This document shows positions 16,547-24,128 of a stretch of 24,128 bases of DNA, piece after piece. How positions within the stretch are numbered: the first letter of the stretch is position 1; every line of letters begins with the position of its first letter. The DNA is taken from positions 1-24,128 of the forward strand of contig CAKVCG010000008.1 of NCBI GenBank assembly GCA_934725525.1, in the 5' to 3' direction. The notes beneath the pieces were generated by a model. It ran no database searches, was not told the origin of the DNA, and was given only the letters and a program-made list of their open reading frames with translations. A program made the translations under genes and the position numbers. The stretch comes from an uncultured Brachyspira sp. GTDB taxonomy: Bacteria > Spirochaetota > Brachyspiria > Brachyspirales > Brachyspiraceae.

Positions 16547-17761
16547 TTATCTCATATTCTCATCTTGGATAACGATAGAAAGCAAATTATAAGAATCGCT
16601 CAATACATTTACTCTGTTTGTATATTGTCTACCCAAAAACGATACCAAAACATCATATTCACCTTGAGCCAATTGAATATTAAAATTAGTGGAATTTCTC
16701 GTATTGAAGGTTCTATCCGCAATATCTATTCTCACATTATTATTTGCGACTTTATCTATCGATATGGTTAAATTATACAATCCGGAGGTAGTAAGCGGAG
16801 GAGTATATGCGGAATTTGTATTTTCCGTATATAGATTAGTCTCTATTGTAGTATAATTATTTTCAATAGAATTATTTGTCATTATATCGTCTATTTTTCT
16901 ATACTTATCATCAGAATATTCTAACCTTCTGCTGTCTCTATCTAAATTTGAAGTCTCCGATACTTTTGAACCGTAATTTACATTATCTTTAGGTGGATAT
17001 TCTTCAAAAATAAGGTATTGGTAGGTAGCTCCCAATGTGGACATATTTCTATCTTCAGGGATTATAGGAACTAAACTTTTTATAGTTTCAAATACATCGG
17101 CATTCTCCGATATTCTTCTGTATCTGTTTTGCGTCATATTTTCTGGTCTATCTAATCTTCTTAACATTTCAGGAATACTTTTAGTCTCTCCCATAAAATA
17201 ATCGTATATTATAGGACCTTCATACACTCCAGCCCTGTCTAATTTCACAAGTCTATCATAATAAAGAGCATAAGTTGCTGGACTTAAATATTTATGATAT
17301 AAACACCAATATATCGCCGTAGGATAATTTGGGTCATACTGTTCGCAATTATCCGCATAGTATTTAAATATTCTGGAAGCTAATTCTTTATCTCCTTCAG
17401 AAATAGTAAGAATGCCAGCAAGATATAATAAAGCCCTATCCGTATATAAATACCTTGCATCATAAGGAATATCCAAAGCCTGTCTAAAATCTCCCGCCGC
17501 TTTATCTAAATTATCAACTGAACCTTTATATTTTACATAAGAATTATATCTGCTTACTCCTCTATAAAATGCAAAAATAAGTTCGCTAACTCCATAAGTT
17601 GGAGCATATGCATTTTCATCAAACCATTCTATCGCTTTCAAAGGCACATTTTTTTGAAGATTCTCCATATATTCTGGGAAAGTATATCTATACTGGGAGG
17701 CCAAAGGTAAAGATAAAAAAACTAAAGCTGAAATTAATATGATAGCAAAAACTTTTTTCAT
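16547..17761 (-). CDS. Secreted protein of unknown function with helical repeat-like N-half and beta C-domain
   Basis: A 404-residue protein with a signal peptide (MKKVFAIILISALVFLSLPLAS, cleavage probably before QYRY) and no lipobox cysteine. Residues about 25-235 look alpha-helical with a TPR-like rhythm: NLDKAAGDFRQALDIPYDARYLYTDRALLYLAG and KELASRIFKYYADNCEQYDP. Residues about 240-320 are asparagine- and serine-rich, probably a linker. Residues about 325-404 look like an all-beta domain of PEGA-like type (LYNLTISIDKVANNNVRIDI, IQLAQGEYDVLVSFLG). A periplasmic scaffold or glycan-binding role would fit, but I recognise no family. AGGAT before the ATG supports the start. It heads a probable two-gene unit with hisS. 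Confidence 0.6.
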   Translation of the reverse strand: MKKVFAIILISALVFLSLPLASQYRYTFPEYMENLQKNVPLKAIEWFDENAYAPTYGVSELIFAFYRGVSRYNSYVKYKGSVDNLDKAAGDFRQALDIPYDARYLYTDRALLYLAGILTISEGDKELASRIFKYYADNCEQYDPNYPTAIYWCLYHKYLSPATYALYYDRLVKLDRAGVYEGPIIYDYFMGETKSIPEMLRRLDRPENMTQNRYRRISENADVFETIKSLVPIIPEDRNMSTLGATYQYLIFEEYPPKDNVNYGSKVSETSNLDRDSRRLEYSDDKYRKIDDIMTNNSIENNYTTIETNLYTENTNSAYTPPLTTSGLYNLTISIDKVANNNVRIDIADRTFNTRNSTNFNIQLAQGEYDVLVSFLGRQYTNRVNVLSDSYNLLSIVIQDENMR

Positions 17762-17840
17762 TATTTCTATCCTAATTTTTATATTTTTATTTAATCATTT
17801 TCGGAATTTAACCTACAAATACAATTAAAAAATTATAATT

Positions 17841-17868
17841 AATATACATTAAATTTTATATTTTTCAA
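17841..17868 (-). promoter_or_regulatory. Putative promoter of the secreted-protein/hisS unit
   Basis: On the minus strand TTGAAA (17863-17868), 16 bases, then TATATT (17841-17846). The leader would be about 70-75 bases. It separates this unit from selB upstream on the same strand. Confidence 0.4.
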
Positions 17869-17911
17869 GTATATTTTTAAATAATATAAAAACAACTATA
17901 TAAATATACAA

Positions 17912-19729
17912 TTATATAACTACCCTATCGTTGCCTTGTCTTTTTAATAATTTTTCTCTTTCCAAAACATTTAATAAAGGAATTACATATTTTCTTGAAA
18001 GCCCCGTTTTTTCTTTCACGAAAGCTATTGTTATAATATCTTTTGATTTTGAACCTTTAAGAATCAAATTTTTAACTTTATTATAAATATCTACATGATA
18101 ATATATGCCTTCTTCAAGATAAATTGCAAGTTTCAGAGCCGATAAAACTTTAATATCTTTGATTCCGTTTGGAAAAGATTTTATTGTTCTTTCTTCCAAA
18201 CCGTTTAATCCTTCTTTTTTCAATTTTTCAAGCAAATTTTTCTGCGAATTGTTAAGCTCGATATTTTGATTATATTTTTTATAAATATTATTAAAAGGCA
18301 TTATAATTTTAATTTGAATCAAATAATCTATGAAAGCTTTTGTAAACGCGTTGTCAATATTAAAACTATTTCTTATATCTTCAAAAGAAACGCCGTCTTT
18401 TTTGGAATCTATCAAATTTTTAGTTTTCTCCAAAATAAAATTCAAATAATCTTTTTTAACGAAATAATTTGAAATTTTCACCGCGTAATCTGGCAAATTT
18501 CCGCTCGCAAAAGAATAACCGTTAACCGACATAACTAAATCGGTATACGCGCTTCTTTTAATATCTCCCAAAAATTCTCCCGCGTTATCCATTATATTTT
18601 TTCTAATAAACGGAGTGGTTTTCGTTCCCCAAAATACATTTCCCGTTCCTATTATTGCGCTTCTTCCATGACTTATCAATATTCCTCTTTCTTTCCAAAA
18701 AACCGATAAAGGCTCGTCAAATTTTAATCTTATAAATCTTCCGTCTATTTCCCTATCGTCTGCATCGTTTTTTATCTTTTTGTCTGCTTCGCTATAAACG
18801 GGCTTTTTGTATAACGGAATAATTTGAGCGACTAAACATTCCGTGCCTATTGCAAATTCGGCGTTTTTTATTTTTCTTAAATATTCTATATCGCTATCTC
18901 CAACAAGTTCTAATATTATTTCGTCCGTTAAAAATACTGTTTCATCTTTAGCGCATAATAAATGTCCTCTCCTGATTTCTTCTTTTTTGATATTTTTCAA
19001 ATTAACCGCTATACGAGACGTGGCATAAACTATTTCTCTGTCTTCATGATAAGATTGTATATTTCTTATATAAACTTCTCTTTTGCTCGGATAATGTATC
19101 AAAGAATCGTCCTTTTTTACGCTTCCTCCTCTAACGCTTCCCGTTATCGTAAGTCCCGCTCCTTTTATAGAAAATACTCTATCTACATAAATATGAGTTT
19201 TTATATCCTCTTCAAATTTATCTTTAATCAATATATCGGTTATTCTCTCTTTCAAAAAGTCTATATTGTCTCCTCTAATAGCCGATACTTTTATAATTTC
19301 TATATCTCTTTTAAAAATTCTAAATAAATTTTCTTTTATATTGTCTTCGCTTTCTTTTAATTTGTTTTCGTCAACCAAATCTATTTTATTCATTACGCAT
19401 ATTATATTTCTTATTCCCAGAGACAAAGCGACTTTTGAATGCTCTTCCGTCATATTCATCCAGCCTTCGTTTGCGCAAACTACAAGCATAACCAAATTCA
19501 AACTCCACATTCCCGCTACCATGTTTCTTATAAATCTTTCATGCCCCGGGACATCGATAACTCCTATCGTAATATCGTTTTTAGGTTTAAAAAATCCAAA
19601 TCCCAAATCTATAGTCATCTCTCTTTTTTTCTCTTCTGGAAGTCGCATCATTGCAATTCCCGTTAACGCTTTAATTAATTCCGATTTCCCATGGTCTACA
19701 TGCCCCGCGGTTCCTATAATTCTATTCAC
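17912..19729 (-). CDS. selB: Selenocysteine-specific elongation factor SelB
   Basis: A 605-residue GTPase that carries Sec-tRNA(Sec) to UGA codons marked by a SECIS hairpin. The G1 loop is GHVDHGKS (9-16), switch region TIDLGFGFF (39-47), G3 DVPGHERF (59-66) and G4 NKID (114-117). EF-Tu-like domains 2 and 3 follow (IKGAGLTITGSVRGGSVKKDD), then domain IV of winged helices from about residue 400 to the end, which binds the SECIS. The start is GTG at 19729, chosen because AAGGAG stands 10 bases upstream and family members begin with this IIGTAGHVDHGK stretch. It follows selA by 51 bases and is very likely in the selC-selA-selB transcript. Confidence 0.96.
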   Translation of the reverse strand: MNRIIGTAGHVDHGKSELIKALTGIAMMRLPEEKKREMTIDLGFGFFKPKNDITIGVIDVPGHERFIRNMVAGMWSLNLVMLVVCANEGWMNMTEEHSKVALSLGIRNIICVMNKIDLVDENKLKESEDNIKENLFRIFKRDIEIIKVSAIRGDNIDFLKERITDILIKDKFEEDIKTHIYVDRVFSIKGAGLTITGSVRGGSVKKDDSLIHYPSKREVYIRNIQSYHEDREIVYATSRIAVNLKNIKKEEIRRGHLLCAKDETVFLTDEIILELVGDSDIEYLRKIKNAEFAIGTECLVAQIIPLYKKPVYSEADKKIKNDADDREIDGRFIRLKFDEPLSVFWKERGILISHGRSAIIGTGNVFWGTKTTPFIRKNIMDNAGEFLGDIKRSAYTDLVMSVNGYSFASGNLPDYAVKISNYFVKKDYLNFILEKTKNLIDSKKDGVSFEDIRNSFNIDNAFTKAFIDYLIQIKIIMPFNNIYKKYNQNIELNNSQKNLLEKLKKEGLNGLEERTIKSFPNGIKDIKVLSALKLAIYLEEGIYYHVDIYNKVKNLILKGSKSKDIITIAFVKEKTGLSRKYVIPLLNVLEREKLLKRQGNDRVVI

Positions 19730-19780
19730 TTTAAAATATTCTCCTTTTATTTTAAAATTTATTCTTAATTATTATAAAGA

Positions 19781-21148
19781 TTATAATAAATTACTCTGGA
19801 CTATTTTATTTAATGACTCTTTAATATAATCTATATCGTTATCGTCTATAGTTATAACATATAAAAGTATGGAATCTTTTTTTACTTTAGGAATAATTGG
19901 AATTTCCAAATTATGCAAGAATTTAACTGTTTGTTTTATATCTTTAGGTTTAAAACTTATCGCGTAAGACGGAAAAAATATATCAGCCATAGCCCCGCCT
20001 CCCGTTTCAATAGTTTCTTCTATAACATTAAAGCCTTTTATATTTTCTATTATTTTTAAAGCTTTTTCTTTAATAATTTCGGGTTTTATTGCAAGAAGCC
20101 TTTCGCAATATCCTTTAAATTGTTCCGTTGAATTTAATCTTTTTATAGCGTATTTTTCTAAAATTGACAAAACCGTTTTACCGCATCTGAAAGCTCTCAT
20201 TAAAGGATGTTTATAAATCTTTGAAATATATTCTTTTTTGCCGACTATTATTCCCGATTGAACGCTTGAAAACATTTTATCCCCTGAAAAACATACTAAA
20301 TCCGCTCCGCTTTTTAACGCCGATTTTATATGCTCTTCTTCCGATAAACTCTCGTCAAATATTCCCGCTCCTTCGTCATAAACTACGGGAATATTTTTTG
20401 GAATAGCGTCTCTTATATTTTTGAGAGAAGGATACTTTACGAATCCTCTTATTCTAAAATTTGAGGAATGCACTTTTAATATCATAGCCGTATTTTCCGT
20501 AATCGCTTCTTCGTAATCTTTAATAGTTACTATATTCGTAGTTCCAATCTCGACTAAATTAGCTCCCGCCTCTCGCAATATATCGGGAATTCTAAAACCT
20601 CCGCCAATTTGAACCTGCTCGCCTCTTGAAACTATAACATCTTTTTCAGATGCGAATGTCTTTAATATTAAAAATACCGCCGCCGCGTTATTATTAACGA
20701 CTAAAGAATCTTCCGCTCCAGTCAATTTTGCCAAAATGGAATATAAAAATTCACCTCTTAATCCTCTGCCCTCTTTATTAAGATTATATTCAAGATTATT
20801 GCTATGAATATTTAAATCTTTAACTTCGTCCCATATTTCCGAATCGATTGGAGAGCGTCCCAAATTAGTATGCATTATAGTGCCTGTCGCGTTTATTACT
20901 CTTTTAATCGGCGAATTGGATTTGGATTTTATATTTTTTTCGCATAATTTTATTATTTCTTCTTTAGAAAGAGATAAATTTGAATCGTTTTTGTTTTTTA
21001 AATCATGCCTCAATTTTTCCAAAGTTTCGCGAATTATATCGGCGACTATCGGACGGGAAAGAATTTTAAAATACCGCTTTATAGAATCATGCTCCAATAC
21101 CGCATTTACTTGTATCAAATTAAATCTGCTATTCGATTTATTAATCAT
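19781..21148 (-). CDS. selA: L-seryl-tRNA(Sec) selenium transferase
   Basis: A 455-residue PLP enzyme that turns Ser-tRNA(Sec) into Sec-tRNA(Sec) with selenophosphate from SelD. Diagnostic stretches are INATGTIMHTNLGRS, LEYNL...GRG, VNNNAAAVFLIL, VSRGEQVQIGGGFRIPD, VYDEGAG and the PLP lysine in CFSGDKMFSSVQSGIIVGKK (Lys291 from this start). I took ATG 21148, which has GAGAG close upstream; a GTG at 21160 would give 459 residues but has no ribosome binding site. The PLP lysine motif normally continues with Gly-Gly-Pro-Gln (GDKLLGGPQ); here it reads MFSSVQ, a notable local divergence. The gene sits between selC and selB. Confidence 0.95.
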   Translation of the reverse strand: MINKSNSRFNLIQVNAVLEHDSIKRYFKILSRPIVADIIRETLEKLRHDLKNKNDSNLSLSKEEIIKLCEKNIKSKSNSPIKRVINATGTIMHTNLGRSPIDSEIWDEVKDLNIHSNNLEYNLNKEGRGLRGEFLYSILAKLTGAEDSLVVNNNAAAVFLILKTFASEKDVIVSRGEQVQIGGGFRIPDILREAGANLVEIGTTNIVTIKDYEEAITENTAMILKVHSSNFRIRGFVKYPSLKNIRDAIPKNIPVVYDEGAGIFDESLSEEEHIKSALKSGADLVCFSGDKMFSSVQSGIIVGKKEYISKIYKHPLMRAFRCGKTVLSILEKYAIKRLNSTEQFKGYCERLLAIKPEIIKEKALKIIENIKGFNVIEETIETGGGAMADIFFPSYAISFKPKDIKQTVKFLHNLEIPIIPKVKKDSILLYVITIDDNDIDYIKESLNKIVQSNLL

Positions 21149-21189
21149 TAGCTCTCTCACTTAATTTTATAATAAGATAAGAGACTATT

Positions 21190-21212
21190 AATTATTGCAA
21201 AACGCAATAATT
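21190..21212. repeat. Perfect inverted repeat between selC and selA
   Basis: AATTATTGC and GCAATAATT form a 9-pair perfect stem with a five-base loop, lying 20 bases after the tRNA 3' end and about 40 bases before the selA start on the minus strand. A run of T follows only on the plus strand, so as an intrinsic terminator it points the wrong way for selC. It may mark the tRNA 3' processing site, attenuate selA, or stop plus-strand transcription. Confidence 0.5.
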
Positions 21213-21231
21213 TTTATAATCGCTTATTTAT

Positions 21232-21320
21232 CGGAAGAGGCAGGAGTCGAACCTGCCAATGTCTCTATGACATCCAACGCTTTTGAAGAGCGCGAAGCCC
21301 ACCGGGACTTATCTACCTCC
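21232..21320 (-). tRNA. selC: Selenocysteine tRNA (anticodon TCA)
   Basis: The 89-base minus-strand gene starts GGAGGTAG at 21320 and folds as tRNA-Sec. After a two-base spacer a 6-pair D stem AAGTCC/GGGCTT closes the four-base loop CGGT, the mark of bacterial tRNA-Sec. The anticodon stem GCGCT/AGCGT holds loop CTTCAAA with TCA reading UGA. A long extra arm ATGTC/GACAT follows. The T arm is GCAGG-TTCGACT-CCTGC, and the discriminator base is G (21232). CCA is not encoded. The acceptor stem is weak: positions 1-5 and 8 pair, but 6 (T-T) and 7 (A-C) do not. It is the first gene of the selC-selA-selB group and makes the Sec adaptor used by both. Confidence 0.93.
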
Positions 21321-21330
21321 AAGCGCTTTA

Positions 21331-21358
21331 ATAATATAGCATTTAAATTTTATGTCAA
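21331..21358 (-). promoter_or_regulatory. Strong promoter of selC (and probably selA-selB)
   Basis: On the minus strand TTGACA (21353-21358), 16 bases, then TATTAT (21331-21336). Transcription would begin near 21324, only a few bases before the tRNA 5' end at 21320. The near-consensus boxes and the exact position make this convincing. Confidence 0.65.
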
Positions 21359-21399
21359 CTTTTTAACATATAAATATTTAATATTTCTGAATAACGGTC

Positions 21400-21428
21400 T
21401 TTACACTTATTGTATTTAAATATATTAT
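21400..21428 (+). promoter_or_regulatory. Putative promoter of the chemoreceptor gene
   Basis: TTTACA (21400-21405), exactly 17 bases, then TATTAT (21423-21428), giving a leader of roughly 48 bases. An AT-only palindrome ATTTTTTAAAAAAT follows at 21427-21440. It is back to back with the selC promoter. Confidence 0.45.
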
Positions 21429-21482
21429 TTTTTAAAAAATATATTTAAAATTCCGATACTAAATCGACAGGAGTATATCTTA

Positions 21483-24128
21483 ATGGGTATAAGATTTCGT
21501 ATTATTTTGATGATAATAATAGTTATGGGATTAGTCATATTAACCGTCAATTTTTTGGGCAATAATATAAATACCGAAAATTTTCACAATCTCATAGATG
21601 AAAGCCTTAATAACAAATTTATGGTTATAGCGAACGATTTTGAAAATAGTATTATAACGGGAAAAGAAGAAGTAGAAAAATTATCTTACAGTTTATCCGT
21701 TATGTATAACGATTTAAATATAAATAATAGAAGCAGAGAATATCTATATTCATATTTGCCAAATTTTTTACCCAATATATTAAATGAACAAAATTATAAT
21801 AGAACGGTAAATATATTATTCTTTCAGCCTTTTGCCGGAATCTATGTATATTCTCCAAACAACAACAGATTTTCTATAACAGGACTAAATACGAATCATT
21901 TAACAAATTCAACAATTTATATAAATTACGATTCTTATAATAATTTGATTTTTAATATTAAATCCGCCATAAATAGCGATAATGTGCCCGTGGGAATTGC
22001 TGGAATATCCATAATTCTTAATTATGACTCGGAAAATATAATAAATATTCTTAATATAAAAGACTCGAATATACTGATAATAAATAAAAATAACTTAACA
22101 ATTTTAAATTCAAAAAATAATGCATTAAATAATTTAAAAACGGATGCCTTATATCCAGAATCTTATCAGTTATTAAATTCCAATACCGAATATAATATTT
22201 TAAAAGGAAATATTATAGTAAATAATTTAAGATATACCGCTTATATAAAAAGCATATCCGAAGAATTAAATATCGCTATGTTTATTCCGGAATCCTATTT
22301 TGATACGCAAATCAATAGAATAAATAAATCCACTATATATACGATTATAATCGCTTTTTTTATAGCTATGATGATAATCGTATTCTTAATAAAAATCATA
22401 TTTAATTCCATGACAAAAGTAACGGACACTATAGAAAACTATATAAACAATAACGATTTAAGACTTACAATCCCCGAAGTATCGGGAAGAGACGAGATTT
22501 CCGAAATAGCCAAATGGGTTGAAGTTATTAATAATGGATTCCAATATACTTTGGTAAATATAAAGAAAACTATAGCTATGTTCAAAAGGCAATCCGACAA
22601 TTTGCCGAAAACAATTAACGATAATGTGAATACGATTCATGGCATTAAAGAATCGATAGAAAATATAAAAAAGAGTTTAACCGAAGAATTAAATCAAATA
22701 TATACGGCGGAGAACAACAATAAAAACATACAAGATTATATAGAAAATAATATAAATAATATAAATAATATAAATATAAACACTAAAAGTTTGCAAGATA
22801 AAATAATAGAAGAAGGGTCAAGTATTGAAAAAATGAATTCTTCATTAGAAGATATGATTAAAAATATAGAAAATATAGATTCGCTTATTTCTAATATTGA
22901 TAATAAAATAAAAAATCTTAACTTGCTTTCATTAAAAAGTAAAGAAAATATTAAATCGACTTCAAAATCTACCGAAGATTTGGTAAACTCTTTGATTGCA
23001 ATATCTAATTTCGTAAGCTCTATAAAAAATATAGCAAAACAAACAAATATGCTCGCTATGAATGCGGCAATCGAGTCGGCTCATGCTGGAAAATACAGCG
23101 TAGGATTTGCAGTCGTTGCCGAAGAAATTCGCATACTATCCGAAACTTCGGACAAACAAGCGGATGATGCCGATAAAATTTTGCAGGAAATAAAAGAAAA
23201 AATTGCTGTTACAAGCAACAATTTATTCGAATCCACAGAACAATTTTCAATTCTTGTAAAAGATGTTTCGGAAATTACAGGTTTGATGGAAAATATTCAT
23301 AATTCATCAACAGGGCAATCTAAAAATATAAATGAAATACTTCATTCTATAACTATGATGTCCAACTCAAGCGAAAGCATTAAATCTCAATATCTAAACA
23401 TTACCGAAAATCTTGGCGAGATAAAAAATAATATAGATTCCTTAAACACTCTATATTCGAGCGGTTCAAAAAATATATCAAGAATAAAAATCGTTTCGGA
23501 AGATATAAACAGTCATATTGAAAATATATCCGTTAATTCGGATAATCTATATAACTCCGCTAACAATATGCATAAACTTGTTTACGATAATAATGTATTG
23601 CTGGCAGAACTTGAATCCGAGATATCAAAATATAAAATTAAAGATATTAAAACTCAATCTAATATTACGCAAAGAGTTCGAGGAATGAATTTAATACTCC
23701 TAAAAGAATTTGTTAAAACTAAATTTGGGGAAGAAGGCTATCAAAAATGGATAACCGCTATGCAACCTTCCTCTTCGTTAATATTTAAAAACGATATTTT
23801 AAGCGACGAATGGTATCCATATACGCCCGCTTTTCATAATCCTTATAGATTGGTATGCGATTTATTCTATGACGGCGCAAATACGGGAATAAAAGAAATT
23901 TCGGAATATAGCTATAATAGAATTTTGCCAAAATTTATAAAGACTTTTATAATCTTCTTGCCAAAATATTTCATATTAAGTTACAGCGTAGAATTTATAT
24001 TCAAAAATTTATTCGACCCTGTGAGTGTAGAAATAATCAAAAGTAGAAAAAGAGTTTTAATCGCTCATATAAAAGACTTTAACGAGGATTCCGATGTTTT
24101 AGAATTATCGATATTATATTGGGCTTCT
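21483..24128 (+). CDS. Methyl-accepting chemotaxis protein with an extra C-terminal domain, partial
   Basis: The open frame begins at ATG 21483, with AGGAG 9 bases upstream, and is still open after 882 codons at the window edge. TM1 spans about residues 7-26. Residues about 28-282 are a periplasmic sensor region, possibly Cache-like (not certain). TM2 is about 283-307. A HAMP-like segment follows (VTDTIENYINNNDLRLTIPEVSGRDEISEI). Long coiled coil leads to the signalling hairpin IAKQTNMLAMNAAIESAHAG (517-536) and FAVVAEEIRILSE, typical of chemoreceptors that talk to CheA/CheW. The coil ends near 720, and from about 731 a different, globular domain starts (RGMNLILLKEFVKTKFGEEG, then DEWYPYTPAFHNPYRLVC), running past the window. 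Short in-frame Asn-Asn-Ile repeats occur near residues 422-432. Confidence 0.88.
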   Translation, partial: MGIRFRIILMIIIVMGLVILTVNFLGNNINTENFHNLIDESLNNKFMVIANDFENSIITGKEEVEKLSYSLSVMYNDLNINNRSREYLYSYLPNFLPNILNEQNYNRTVNILFFQPFAGIYVYSPNNNRFSITGLNTNHLTNSTIYINYDSYNNLIFNIKSAINSDNVPVGIAGISIILNYDSENIINILNIKDSNILIINKNNLTILNSKNNALNNLKTDALYPESYQLLNSNTEYNILKGNIIVNNLRYTAYIKSISEELNIAMFIPESYFDTQINRINKSTIYTIIIAFFIAMMIIVFLIKIIFNSMTKVTDTIENYINNNDLRLTIPEVSGRDEISEIAKWVEVINNGFQYTLVNIKKTIAMFKRQSDNLPKTINDNVNTIHGIKESIENIKKSLTEELNQIYTAENNNKNIQDYIENNINNINNININTKSLQDKIIEEGSSIEKMNSSLEDMIKNIENIDSLISNIDNKIKNLNLLSLKSKENIKSTSKSTEDLVNSLIAISNFVSSIKNIAKQTNMLAMNAAIESAHAGKYSVGFAVVAEEIRILSETSDKQADDADKILQEIKEKIAVTSNNLFESTEQFSILVKDVSEITGLMENIHNSSTGQSKNINEILHSITMMSNSSESIKSQYLNITENLGEIKNNIDSLNTLYSSGSKNISRIKIVSEDINSHIENISVNSDNLYNSANNMHKLVYDNNVLLAELESEISKYKIKDIKTQSNITQRVRGMNLILLKEFVKTKFGEEGYQKWITAMQPSSSLIFKNDILSDEWYPYTPAFHNPYRLVCDLFYDGANTGIKEISEYSYNRILPKFIKTFIIFLPKYFILSYSVEFIFKNLFDPVSVEIIKSRKRVLIAHIKDFNEDSDVLELSILYWAS

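Noticed and set aside
19266..19829. 187-codon open frame opposite selB
   Set aside because: It lies antisense to the conserved SelB GTPase domain; the open frame follows from the codon bias of selB, and the protein looks like no family.
21427..21440. AT-only palindrome ATTTTTTAAAAAAT before the chemoreceptor gene
   Set aside because: Runs of A and T of this kind are common in the window; no sign of an operator beyond composition.
22740..22780. Tandem AATAATATA-type units in the chemoreceptor gene
   Set aside because: Only about three 9-base units, in frame and encoding Asn-Asn-Ile in a coiled coil. This is too short for a phase-variable tract and expected by chance in AT-rich DNA; it is noted under the gene only.
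1..24128. Insertion sequence, prophage, integron or CRISPR array
   Set aside because: No transposase, integrase, phage structural gene or regularly spaced repeat series was seen on either strand.

Overview
The window is AT-rich bacterial DNA with a Gram-negative style envelope: an LptD homologue, several signal-peptide proteins that look like outer-membrane barrels, and a chemoreceptor. Gene content, base composition and codon use fit a host-associated anaerobic spirochaete. Brachyspira or a close relative is my best guess, but this is an inference from protein style; no 16S gene is present.

Layout. 1-269 (-): the 5' end of an acyl-CoA dehydratase activase. 606-2131 (+): a YedE-type selenium/sulfur transporter and a small TusA-like protein, separated by a structured intergenic element. 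2436-10732 (+): tyrS, lptD, two secreted or outer-membrane unknowns, a PepSY-like protein (one of those secreted), a GNAT-like protein and pyrG. 10755-12739 (-): rplU-prp-rpmA-selD, read from a strong sigma70-type promoter. 12963-14046 (+): lrgAB. 14100-21320 (-): a small barrel-like protein, a decayed marR fragment, hisS with an unknown secreted protein upstream, then selB, selA and the selenocysteine tRNA gene selC. 21483-end (+): a long chemoreceptor with an extra C-terminal domain, cut by the window end.

The theme is selenium. SelC, SelA, SelB and SelD together make and insert selenocysteine. YedE and the TusA-like protein are the type of pair associated with bringing in and handling reduced selenium or sulfur. 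The genes lie in three separate places within 21 kb rather than in one operon. No selenoprotein gene is evident, apart from a weak possibility at the yedE stop codon.

The points most worth checking are the receptor's C-terminal domain, the marR remnant fused in frame behind the hisS stop codon, selD riding on a ribosomal-protein operon, Prp beside an L27 that has no cleavable leader, a weakly paired tRNA-Sec acceptor stem, and the folded RNA around the yedE 3' end. I saw no insertion sequence, prophage or CRISPR array.
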